Part shown: positions 53,582 through 64,000 of the stretch, piece after piece
Numbering within the stretch: the first letter of the stretch is position 1
Layout: each line of letters opens with the position of its first letter
Assembly: GCA_003142855.1 (NCBI GenBank)
Contig: PLNW01000108.1
Location: forward strand, 54,796-118,795
Source: Myxococcales bacterium
GTDB taxonomy: Bacteria > Myxococcota_A > Polyangia > Fen-1088
Reading direction: 5' to 3'
Length of the DNA: 64,000 nucleotides
Position numbers and translations under genes: made by a program
The notes under the pieces: generated by a model
What the model saw: only the letters and a program-made list of their open reading frames with translations
Told to the model about the DNA's origin: nothing
Databases searched by the model: none

Positions 53582-54021
53582 CCGGCCGCGATGGTTTCGC
53601 GCTGACCTTGTCGTTTCGTCCTTGCGCTGGGACAGGGGACCGTCAATCGCCGCGCGACGGCCTGTTTGAGGCCGCGACAAAGGAGGTCCTGATGAAACGC
53701 TTCGAGGTCTACGAAATGGCTCTGCAGATGGTCAGCGCGCTCCGGCCGGCGGTCGAGCGCATTCGTCTTCACGACAGGGATCTGGCCCTGCAGCTCAAAC
53801 GGGCTGGCTCCTCGGTGCCGGGCAACATCGCTGAAGGCGCCCGGCGCGCGGGCCAGGATCGACTCCATCACTACCGAATCGCCGCTGGCTCCGCCGGGGA
53901 AGTCCGCTCCCACCTGGCCGTGGCCATGGCTTGGGGTGACGTGGACCAAGCCACCGTCACGCCCGCACTGTCCCTGCTCGATTCCATCCTCGCGATTCTC
54001 TGGCGCCTGACCCATCCCTGA
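53582..54021. repeat. right arm of the ~440-bp inverted repeat
   Basis: This is the inverted partner of 51549-51988 (see there), here reading left to right from CCGGCCGCGATGGTTTCGC to the stop of the four-helix gene. It is followed by TCTGGCCCGGGCC, also present beyond the left arm. Confidence 0.85.
53692..54021 (+). CDS. four-helix bundle protein (23S rRNA-IVP family), right-arm copy
   Basis: The 109-residue twin of the left-arm gene, in opposite orientation and with the same ribosome-binding site (AAAGGAGGTCCTG before ATG). Four residues differ. The two genes form the arms that enclose the HEPN and HNH genes. Confidence 0.85.
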   Translation: MKRFEVYEMALQMVSALRPAVERIRLHDRDLALQLKRAGSSVPGNIAEGARRAGQDRLHHYRIAAGSAGEVRSHLAVAMAWGDVDQATVTPALSLLDSILAILWRLTHP

Positions 54022-54111
54022 TTCCGCTCTGGCCCGGGCCGCCCCCGTGCCCACCGGGGCGACCGCAGGTCGCCCCTACCCAAGAGGTGCGGGTCAATGC
54101 CCTAGGGCCAC

Positions 54112-54239
54112 TCCCACCGTCACTGCCACCGTCACCGCCCCCGTCCACCGTTTCCGCTTCTGTCACCGTCACCGCTGTCACCGCTACCGCCACCGTCGCT
54201 GCCACCGCTACCGCCACCGTCCCTGTCACCCACACCGCT
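54112..54239. repeat. right hexamer array of inverted cassette
   Basis: About 128 bases of C-rich units (CCACCG, TCACCG, CTACCG) with a six-base period. The outer end CCCTGTCACCCACACCGC is shared in inverted form with the left array. It fills most of the 54022-54404 gap, which holds no gene. Confidence 0.8.
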
Positions 54240-54251
54240 CCCCGATTAGTC

Positions 54252-54287
54252 GCACGCAATGCGGCGTTTCTGCCCGCGATTGCGTGC
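54252..54287. promoter_or_regulatory. stem-loop in the rimP leader
   Basis: GCACGCAATGCGG (54252-54264) pairs with CCGCGATTGCGTGC (54274-54287) with a one-base bulge. It could be a leader structure or a terminator for one strand; no T-run follows. Confidence 0.45.
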
Positions 54288-54343
54288 AAAACTCTGTCGT
54301 GGTAAGAAGCTTCGTCATTAGCAGGCACACCCCAAAGTTCGTG

Positions 54344-54371
54344 GGCGGGCCATCGAGCCCGCCTTTTTTTT
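54344..54371 (+). terminator. rho-independent terminator just before rimP
   Basis: GGCGGGC (54344-54350), loop CATCGA, GCCCGCC (54357-54363), then eight T residues (54364-54371). It lies 33 bases upstream of the rimP ATG. It either ends transcription from the right arm of the cassette or acts as an attenuator of the rimP-nusA-infB operon. Confidence 0.85.
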
Positions 54372-54404
54372 GTCCAACGAAACCCGACCACACAACCGCA
54401 AAGA

Positions 54405-55063
54405 ATGCGCACTGAATCCCACGTGCTCTGGCAGCTGGTCGAACCCCCAATTCAGGGGGCGGGACTGGATCTGATCGAGCTACAGTGGAATCGCGAAGGG
54501 GAAGGGTGGGTTCTGCGCGTGTTCATCGACCGGCCCGAGCCGCCGCACCTACCGGGCGCGAGTGAGCCGCCGGCGGATGTTCTGCCTCGAATCGCGGTGA
54601 GCCATGAGGACTGCGAGCGCGTCAGCCGGGACCTGTCAGCGGCTCTGGACGTCGCCGACGTGATTCATCACACGTACAGACTTGAGGTCAGCTCGCCTGG
54701 AATTGACCGTCCGCTGCGCCGCGAGCAGGACTTCCGGCGCTTTGCCGGTCAGCAGGTGAAGATTCGTTGTACCGAAGCAAGCGAGGGGCGGCGGAACTTC
54801 TCCGGCGTGCTGCGCGGAGCGCAGAACGGCCAGGTCGAGGTCGATTGTGACGGCAAGGTGTACCACCTGCCCATCGCGACCATCGTGCGAGCCAACCTGG
54901 TTCCGGACTGGGCCGCGGAGTTTCGCCGGCAAGCGGCCGGTGGCGAAGGCGGGCCCCAGCCGCCGGAGCCCGAGCGGGAGGGGGCCAGGGAACATCCCCA
55001 TGGTCACAGCAAGACCGGGCGCGGCGAGACCGTTGCGCCCCATGCGCCAGACAGGAGTGCGTC

Positions 55064-55067
<4 letters not shown>
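54405..55067 (+). CDS. rimP: ribosome maturation factor RimP
   Basis: A 220-residue protein for 30S maturation. The N-terminal domain has '[20 protein letters not shown]' and '[20 protein letters not shown]', followed by '[20 protein letters not shown]', the family signature. It is longer than usual (about 150-180) due to an insert after 'IDRPEPPHL' and a charged C-terminal tail with histidines. It overlaps nusA by ATGA. Confidence 0.95.
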
Positions 55068-56482
<1,415 letters not shown>

Positions 56483-56497
56483 CGGAAGCGGAATACC

Positions 56498-56806
56498 ATG
56501 GGGCGCATTTCCGAAAGAACTTGCATTGGTTGTCGGCGCGTCGTCCCGGCCAGCGAACTGGTTCGCTTGGCAGCGCCCGACGGCCGCGTGGCGCTTGCCA
56601 TCCGGCGAGGCGGGGCCGCGATGCCGCGGCAGGGGCGCGGGGCCTGGCTGCATCCCACACCGGAATGTGTAAACGCGGCGGTCAAGCAGCGGGCATTCGG
56701 CCGGGCTTTCCACGGGAAGGTGGACGCGCTGGACCCGATTCGGCTTCTGAGCGACGTGAGCGTGGCGCCTGGGGTTTCGTCCCACGAGCAGGGTGAATCA
56801 CTATGA
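56498..56806 (+). CDS. ylxR: YlxR family RNA-binding protein
   Basis: A 102-residue DUF448/YlxR (RnpM) protein between nusA and infB. The signature '[20 protein letters not shown]' is at the N terminus, and '[20 protein letters not shown]' follows. In Bacillus the homologue binds RNase P RNA. It overlaps infB by ATGA. Confidence 0.94.
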   Translation: MGRISERTCIGCRRVVPASELVRLAAPDGRVALAIRRGGAAMPRQGRGAWLHPTPECVNAAVKQRAFGRAFHGKVDALDPIRLLSDVSVAPGVSSHEQGESL

Positions 56807-59493
56807 TGAGCGGATATGAACGCAGAGATCCCGGCTCCGAGCCGGCGGGCACAGCGGTGGCCGCGGCCAAGGTCCGCGTCTACGAGCTGGCCAAAGAGAT
56901 TGGCATGGCCCCCAAGGACCTGGTTGCCAAGGCTCGCACACTGGGCATTGAGGTGGCCAACCACATGTCGAACCTGGCCGGCGCCGATGTCGACCGGGTC
57001 CGGCGAGCCATCGAGCGCGAACGCCAAGAAAGCCTCGTCGAAGAGCGTCTGAGCGACACCGTGATCCGGCGGCGGTCGCGGACCGCTCCGGCGGGGGCCG
57101 GCCGTCCAGCAGCGGCGCGGCCTGCCGCTCCGCCTGCGCCGCCGCCGCCGTCCTTGCGCGAGGCACCGTCTCCTGCGCCTTTGCCGGAGCCACATTCCGC
57201 GGGCGCGCCTGCACCTGCACCCAGTGAGCCGGAAGCGCCCGCGGTGGCAGCACAGGCCGAGGTCGCGGCGGTGAGCGAAGCGCCCGTCGAGGCGCCGTCG
57301 GCCGCGGCTGAAGAGCCCGCCGGTGCCACCCCGGCCGAGGTTGCGGCCGAGGCGGAGACTGAACCTATCTTGCCGGCGGGCCAGGCCAAGCCGGTGACGC
57401 CAGTCCAGGTGCCGGTGAAGATTCCCCAACCGGTGGTGACCGGTTCGGCTGCCACCGGGCAATTCATCCAGTTGCCCGGGGTGGGCTCCCGCGAGGCCGG
57501 CGTTCCCAAGATCGAGATCAAGGATCGGGACGAGGAACTGCGGCGCATGGGACGGGGCAGTCTGGTTTCGCGCGGCCCGGGTGGTCGTGACTGGCGCGCG
57601 CCGGGGGCTCCCGGGCAGCGGCCGGGAGGGCCGCCTCGCAAGAAGGTTGCGATGGCGGGCAAGAAGCTCAAGCAGACGCTCATCACGACGCCGGCGGAGC
57701 ACAAGCGGGTCATCCGCATGGGCGAGACCATCGGGGTGGCTGACCTGGCCCAGAAGATGGGGGTCAAGGGCAACGAGGTGGTCAAGAAGCTTTGGGCGCT
57801 GGGCATGATGGGCGTGAACATCAACCAGAACATCGAGCTCGACGCCGCCAGCCTGATCGCCACCGAGTTCGGCTATCAGGTCGAGTCCACCGCCTTCAAC
57901 GAAGAAGAGGTCATTTCCGAGGGCCAGGTGGTCGACAACCCCGAAGACCTGGTGCCACGCGCTCCCGTGGTGACCGTGATGGGCCACGTGGACCACGGCA
58001 AGACCTCTCTGCTCGACGCCATTCGCAAAGCCAACGTGGCGGGCGGTGAGGCCGGTGGCATCACCCAGCACATCGGGGCCTATCGCGTTCACACCCCGCA
58101 AGGCGACGTGGTGTTTCTGGATACGCCCGGCCACGAGGCCTTCACTGCCATGCGCGCGCGCGGCGCCCAGATGACGGACATCGTGGTCATCGTGGTTGCG
58201 GCCGAAGAAGGGCCCATGCCGCAAACCATTGAGGCCATCAAGCACGCGCAGGCGGCCGAGGTGCCCATCCTGGTGGCCATCAACAAGATCGACAAGCCTG
58301 GCGCCAACCCCGCCATGGTTCGCACCCGTCTGATGGAGCAGCAACTGGTCTCGGAGGAGATGGGCGGCGAGACCATTTTCGTCGAGGTTTCCGCGAAGAC
58401 CAAGCAGGGCATCGACCGATTGCTGGAGATGCTGGCGTTGCAGGCCGAGGTGCTGGAGCTCAAGGCCAATCCCAAGAAGGCGGCCAAGGGTCACGTGGTG
58501 GAGGCGCGCCTGGATCGTTCTCGCGGCGCCATCGCGACCGTGCTGGTCGAAGAAGGTACCCTGCGCTGTGGCGATCTGGTCGTGGCCGGCGAGGCCTATG
58601 GAAAGCTTCGCGCCATGCTGGGGGACAAGGGCCAGAACGTCACCGAGGCCCCGCCTTCCACCCCGGTCGAGCTGCTCGGCCTGGACGGTGTGCCCGACGC
58701 GGGCGAGATATTCAACGTCGTCACCGACGAAAAGTCGGCCAAGGCGCTGGTCGAACACCGGCGCGAACAGCGCAAGCGCAAGGAAGCCAGCGGCACCACG
58801 CGCGTGTCGTTGGAGAACATCCTCGAGAAGATCAGGCTGGGCGAGGTCAAGGAGGTGCGCATCGTGCTCAAGGCCGATGTGCAGGGTTCGGTCGAGGCGA
58901 TCTCGAATGCCTTGCGCAACCTGTCTACGCCGACCGTGGGGGTCAACGTGCTCTCGGCCGGCGTGGGCGGCATCACGGAATCTGACGTGACCCTGGCCAA
59001 GGCGTCCGCGGCCATCGTGGTCGGCTTCAACGTGCGGCCTGCAGGCAAGTCGCGCGCCTTGGCGGATCAGGAGGGCGTGGACATCAAGCTCTACCAGATC
59101 ATCTACGACGCCATCGACGACGTGAAGAAGGCCATGCTGGGTATGCTCTCGCCGGTGAGCAAAGAGAAGATCCTGGGCCGGGCCGAGGTGCGCCAGGTGT
59201 TCCACATCACCAAGGCGGGTACCGTGGCCGGTTGCACGGTGGTCGAGGGCAAGGTCACGCGCCGGTCGCATGTGCGCCTGATTCGCGATTCCGTGGTGGT
59301 CCACACCGGCCGGTTGAGCTCGCTGCGCCGATTCAAGGAGGACGCCAGTGAGGTCACCCACGGCTACGAGTGCGGCATCGGCATCGAAAACTACGGCGAT
59401 GTCAAAGAGGGCGACATCATCGAGGCCTTCGAGGTGGAGTCCATTGCAGCGGTCTTGGACCAGCCCACCTCCGCACCGCCGACGCGAAAGTAG
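56803..59493 (+). CDS. infB: translation initiation factor IF-2
   Basis: An 896-residue IF-2. The N-terminal IF2_N segment '[20 protein letters not shown]' is followed by a long Ala/Pro/Glu-rich linker (about 90-220), then a second IF2_N, and the GTPase domain with G1 GHVDHGKT at residues 394-401, '[15 protein letters not shown]' (G3) and '[10 protein letters not shown]' (G4). C-terminal domains II-IV end at '[20 protein letters not shown]'. The start has MM; either ATG (56803 or 56806) works. Confidence 0.97.
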   Translation: MMSGYERRDPGSEPAGTAVAAAKVRVYELAKEIGMAPKDLVAKARTLGIEVANHMSNLAGADVDRVRRAIERERQESLVEERLSDTVIRRRSRTAPAGAGRPAAARPAAPPAPPPPSLREAPSPAPLPEPHSAGAPAPAPSEPEAPAVAAQAEVAAVSEAPVEAPSAAAEEPAGATPAEVAAEAETEPILPAGQAKPVTPVQVPVKIPQPVVTGSAATGQFIQLPGVGSREAGVPKIEIKDRDEELRRMGRGSLVSRGPGGRDWRAPGAPGQRPGGPPRKKVAMAGKKLKQTLITTPAEHKRVIRMGETIGVADLAQKMGVKGNEVVKKLWALGMMGVNINQNIELDAASLIATEFGYQVESTAFNEEEVISEGQVVDNPEDLVPRAPVVTVMGHVDHGKTSLLDAIRKANVAGGEAGGITQHIGAYRVHTPQGDVVFLDTPGHEAFTAMRARGAQMTDIVVIVVAAEEGPMPQTIEAIKHAQAAEVPILVAINKIDKPGANPAMVRTRLMEQQLVSEEMGGETIFVEVSAKTKQGIDRLLEMLALQAEVLELKANPKKAAKGHVVEARLDRSRGAIATVLVEEGTLRCGDLVVAGEAYGKLRAMLGDKGQNVTEAPPSTPVELLGLDGVPDAGEIFNVVTDEKSAKALVEHRREQRKRKEASGTTRVSLENILEKIRLGEVKEVRIVLKADVQGSVEAISNALRNLSTPTVGVNVLSAGVGGITESDVTLAKASAAIVVGFNVRPAGKSRALADQEGVDIKLYQIIYDAIDDVKKAMLGMLSPVSKEKILGRAEVRQVFHITKAGTVAGCTVVEGKVTRRSHVRLIRDSVVVHTGRLSSLRRFKEDASEVTHGYECGIGIENYGDVKEGDIIEAFEVESIAAVLDQPTSAPPTRK

Positions 59494-59545
59494 GAGGGGG
59501 CTTTCCTCGATGACCGGTCATGATTCGAGGACAAGCACTTTGTTT

Positions 59546-59584
59546 TCCCCTCTCCCGCCGGGAGAGGGGCCGGGGGTGAGGGTG
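59546..59584. repeat. REP-like palindrome, first of an inverted pair
   Basis: CCCCTCTCCCG (59547-59557) and CGGGAGAGGGG (59559-59569) form a hairpin, followed by CCGGGGGTGAGGG. With 59664-59699 it fills the infB-ylxP gap (59494-59727). Confidence 0.6.
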
Positions 59585-59663
59585 ATGCTTTGTCTAGGCC
59601 AGACGCTGAAGCGACGCAGGGGTTGTGCCACAAGGCCGCGGCATGGGTTCACGTCCGACACAG

Positions 59664-59699
59664 TCCCCTCACCCCAACCCTCTCCCGGAGGGAGAGGGA
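59664..59699. repeat. REP-like palindrome, second of an inverted pair
   Basis: CCCCTCACCCCAACCCTCTC with the hairpin CCCTCTCCC/GGGAGAGGG (59678-59698) is the inverted counterpart of 59546-59584. Such units are known from many bacteria as dispersed REP-type repeats. Confidence 0.6.
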
Positions 59700-59727
59700 G
59701 AACGTTGCCGATCAATCAGCCACCGGC

Positions 59728-60048
59728 ATGACCGTCGGTATCGCCCGCATCACGCTCTTCATTCCGGAGAGCCATTCTCTGAAGGAGAAGCGGATGGTTC
59801 TGCGGCGGGTGAAGGATCGCGTGCGTAACAAGTTCAATGTCGCCATCGCCGAGGTGGACGAAAACGATGTCTGGCAACGGGGTGTGCTGGGCTTGACCTT
59901 GCTGGGCAACGACCGCCGCTTCGTGGAATCGGCGCTGGATGAGGTGGTGCGCTTCGTGCGCGGTCTGGCCGAAGCCACCAACGTGGAGCGTGAGCTCTTG
60001 ACCTTCAGCCAACCCCTGGCGGAAAACGACCTGGGGTGGAAGGGATAG
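59728..60048 (+). CDS. ylxP: DUF503 protein YlxP
   Basis: A 106-residue DUF503 member beginning 'MTVGIARITLFIPESHSLKE', with 'KRMVLRRVKDRVRNKFNVAI' and 'EVDENDVWQRGVLGLTLLGN', all typical. It lies between infB and rbfA as in many Gram-positives and myxobacteria. Its function is not established. The frame upstream to 59590 covers REP repeats, so 59728 is the start. Confidence 0.93.
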   Translation: MTVGIARITLFIPESHSLKEKRMVLRRVKDRVRNKFNVAIAEVDENDVWQRGVLGLTLLGNDRRFVESALDEVVRFVRGLAEATNVERELLTFSQPLAENDLGWKG

Positions 60049-60050
60049 GG

Positions 60051-60410
60051 GTGAGTCAACGCGCGGAAAAGGTCGCGGGCGAGATCCGCGAGGTCATCGG
60101 CGAGATGGTGGTGCGCGGGGCCATCAAGGATCCGCGCGTACGCGACGCAGGCCTCATTACCATCACCTACGTTCGCATCACCGGAGATCTGCGCCAGGCG
60201 CGCGTGTTCTTCACGGTACACGGCGCAGACGACGCGGCCGCGGAGAAAGTGCGCGTCGGCTTGCAGAGTGCGGCCGGGTTCATGCGGCGGCAGGTGGGCG
60301 AGCGATTGCGACTCAAGGTCACGCCGGGGCTGGACTTCGAGGTCGACCGTGTGTTGGAGCAGGAGGCCCATATCGAGCAGCTCCTGCGAGAGGTGGCCAA
60401 GAAAGAGTGA
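60051..60410 (+). CDS. rbfA: ribosome-binding factor A
   Basis: A 119-residue KH-like factor for 30S assembly. 'RAEKVAGEIREVIGEMVVRG', 'KDPRVRDAGLITITYVRITG' and 'DLRQARVFFTVHG' are the family blocks. The GTG at 60051 gives 'VSQRAEKVAGEIR'; a GTG at 60036 overlapping ylxP is an alternative. It overlaps truB by GTGA. Confidence 0.94.
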   Translation: MSQRAEKVAGEIREVIGEMVVRGAIKDPRVRDAGLITITYVRITGDLRQARVFFTVHGADDAAAEKVRVGLQSAAGFMRRQVGERLRLKVTPGLDFEVDRVLEQEAHIEQLLREVAKKE

Positions 60411-61321
60411 GCGTTCTCGTCGTCGACAAGCCGGTCGGCCCCACATCCTTCGCGGTGCTCACAAGAGTACGCCGTGCGCTCATGCGCGCGGGAAGCGCTA
60501 GCGCGCGCGCGCCCAAGCTCGGCCACGGTGGGACGCTCGACCCCATGGCCTCGGGCGTGCTGCCGGTGTGCGTGGGCGAGGCCACCAAGGTCATTCCTTT
60601 TCTGCTTGGTGCTGACAAGGAATACCTGGCTGCTGTGAAGTTCGGCGTCGAGACCGACACGCTGGATGCCACCGGACAGGTGCTGTCCGAGAAGCCGGTC
60701 GGCAACCTGGACGCCGTTCGCGTGGAGGCAGCCCTGGCGGGCTTTCGCGGCGAGATCGAACAGGTGCCCCCGATGTTCTCGGCGCTCAAACACCACGGCC
60801 AGCCGCTTTATCGCTACGCACGCGCCGGACAGACAATCGCCAGGCCGCCCCGGCACGTGCGGGTGCACGAACTCGTGCTGCTGGCCTTCGAGCCGCCTGA
60901 TCGGGCGCGCCTGCGCATCCGCTGTTCAAAGGGCACGTACATTCGCTCGCTCGCCGCGGACCTGGGCCGTGACCTGGGCGTGGGCGCGCACCTGACCGAG
61001 CTGCGCCGAACGGCTTCGGGGCCATTTGGCCTGGCGCAAGCCCTGTCCCTCGACGCCATCGAGGCATGCGTTGAAGAAGGACGCGCTTTGCCCTTCGTCT
61101 CACTGCGTGAGGCGCTGGCCCAGCTGCCGGCCGTGACCGTCGCGGATGCGCTGGCCATGCGTCTGGCTCGCGGCCAGCGCGTTCAGTGGGAGGAATTCGG
61201 CCCTGGCGCGGCCGAGCGTGGGCCCCTTTGCGTCCTGCTTCCGTCGGAAGTCGTGGTGGCCGTGGTGGATCGAAACACGGAGGGGGCTGTTCGCATCCTA
61301 CGGGTGTTTAACGTCGGTTGA
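60407..61321 (+). CDS. truB: tRNA pseudouridine(55) synthase
   Basis: A 304-residue TruB that makes psi55 in tRNA. 'LVVDKPVGPTSFAVLTRVRR' is the N-terminal block, and the catalytic Asp is D45 in 'GHGGTLDPMASGVLPVCVGE'. 'GEIEQVPPMFSALKHHGQPL' and 'RIRCSKGTYIRSLAADLG' follow. The start is GTG, overlapping the rbfA stop. Confidence 0.95.
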   Translation: MSVLVVDKPVGPTSFAVLTRVRRALMRAGSASARAPKLGHGGTLDPMASGVLPVCVGEATKVIPFLLGADKEYLAAVKFGVETDTLDATGQVLSEKPVGNLDAVRVEAALAGFRGEIEQVPPMFSALKHHGQPLYRYARAGQTIARPPRHVRVHELVLLAFEPPDRARLRIRCSKGTYIRSLAADLGRDLGVGAHLTELRRTASGPFGLAQALSLDAIEACVEEGRALPFVSLREALAQLPAVTVADALAMRLARGQRVQWEEFGPGAAERGPLCVLLPSEVVVAVVDRNTEGAVRILRVFNVG

Positions 61322-61392
61322 CTCTCGGCGCGCAATGTAGGAAATTAGGCGAAGAGAAAAAAGGCGAAAGTTAAAGAAAAGAGCGTGATTGC

Positions 61393-61662
61393 ATGGCGCT
61401 AGCCGCAGTAAAGAAAGCAGAAGTTGTCAAGAAGTACGCCCGGGGTCCGGCTGACACTGGATCCCCTGAAGTCCAGATAGCCCTATTGTCTGAGCGTATC
61501 GCGTATCTGACCGAGCATTTCCGCGAGCATTCCAAGGACCACCATTCACGTCGTGGTCTGCTCATGCTGGTCGGACAGCGACGCCGGCTGCTCGACTATC
61601 TGAAGAAAAAGAACGTCAAGCGTTACCGAGACGTGATCGTGTCGCTCGGTATTCGCAAGTAG
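61393..61662 (+). CDS. rpsO: 30S ribosomal protein uS15
   Basis: An 89-residue S15 with '[20 protein letters not shown]' and '[20 protein letters not shown]', and the C-terminal '[20 protein letters not shown]'. It is placed between truB and pnp, as in E. coli. The 71-base upstream gap is AG-rich (AAGAGAAAAAAGG), perhaps part of the autoregulatory site. Confidence 0.97.
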   Translation: MALAAVKKAEVVKKYARGPADTGSPEVQIALLSERIAYLTEHFREHSKDHHSRRGLLMLVGQRRRLLDYLKKKNVKRYRDVIVSLGIRK

Positions 61663-61685
61663 GCCCGAGTTTTTCCAGTATGGAC

Positions 61686-61713
61686 GGCGGGCGTGCGTGA
61701 TGCATCGCCCGCC
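61686..61713 (+). promoter_or_regulatory. hairpin between rpsO and pnp
   Basis: GGCGGGCG (61686-61693) and CGCCCGCC (61706-61713) form an 8-bp GC stem with a 12-base loop, 24 bases after the rpsO stop. In E. coli the equivalent region holds the rpsO terminator and the RNase III site of the pnp leader; the same role is inferred here. There is no T-run. Confidence 0.55.
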
Positions 61714-61852
61714 ACTTAAACAGAGGGCCCCGGTGCTTGCGTTCATCCTTCTTCCCGCTGGTTCGAGCCGCGCCTTGCGTTCGGTGCAGATTCGATCCGG
61801 ACCCGCGAGATGAGGGACGAAGCCACAGGGGCCGCTAGAGAGGAGCAGTGAA

Positions 61853-63976
<2,124 letters not shown>

Positions 63977-64000
63977 CTAGAGCTTGTCGGGTAATTGCGG

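Noticed and set aside
52657..54054. 465-residue open frame on the minus strand across the HNH gene and right arm
   Set aside because: It is antisense to the HNH and four-helix genes, whose own motifs and ribosome-binding sites are clear; its translation has no recognisable domain.
54112..54239. Six-base array as a possible CRISPR
   Set aside because: Units are six bases with no spacers, and there is no cas gene.

Overview
The window is high-GC, densely coded bacterial DNA. Its gene content points to a myxobacterium-like lineage (Myxococcota or a former deltaproteobacterium). The signs are an rpsF-rpsR-rplI-dnaB block next to prs-rplY-pth, proline/aspartate-rich lipoproteins, orphan DUF2169/PAAR-like type VI accessory genes, and an EF-P with its EpmA ligase. 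This is an inference from gene families; there is no rRNA gene in the window to test it.

Layout. 1-9,066: a truncated TolC-type protein, citramalate synthase (cimA), threonine synthase (thrC), a ThrA/MetL-like aspartokinase, two small lipoproteins, and a flavoprotein/glycosyltransferase pair. 9,067-15,786: a minus-strand housekeeping run prs-rplY-pth-rpsF-rpsR-rplI-dnaB-SDR. 15,973-20,139: two large membrane proteins of the GT-C type and a small membrane protein. 20,304-27,859: trxB, then a minus-strand metal (Cu/Ag-type) RND operon: cupredoxin, cusC-, cusB- and cusA-like. 28,154-33,537: an SDR, a YhcH-family protein and a type VI accessory operon (DUF2169, PAAR-like, DUF2169, DUF6484-like). 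33,599-36,120: a coupled nucleotidyltransferase/small protein/CBS operon and lysC. 36,414-40,479: a TPR protein, efp and epmA. 40,520-41,618: two decaying pseudogenes. 41,702-43,347: an AAA ATPase plus TOPRIM-like pair that looks like an uncharacterised defence module. 43,666-51,308: yajC-secD-secF-recJ-small membrane protein-terC, then hom on the other strand. 51,445-54,239: a cassette with a HEPN protein and an HNH endonuclease between near-identical inverted arms, each carrying a four-helix-bundle (23S IVP type) gene and a hexanucleotide array. 54,405-63,976: the classical rimP-nusA-ylxR-infB-ylxP-rbfA-truB-rpsO-pnp run.

Pathways. thrC, two aspartokinases and hom give most of the aspartate-to-threonine route, and cimA supplies 2-ketobutyrate for isoleucine independently of threonine. 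yajC/secD/secF, the ribosomal proteins, efp/epmA and the nusA-infB-pnp block are core protein synthesis and export functions.

The most interesting accessory material is the two nuclease/ATPase cassettes. Both are bordered by G-rich hexamer arrays on the left and C-rich ones on the right. A separate family of about 147-bp dispersed repeats ('GAGAACACAGAGG' elements) sits in at least four intergenic gaps. No tRNA, rRNA, CRISPR array, transposase or integrase was recognised.
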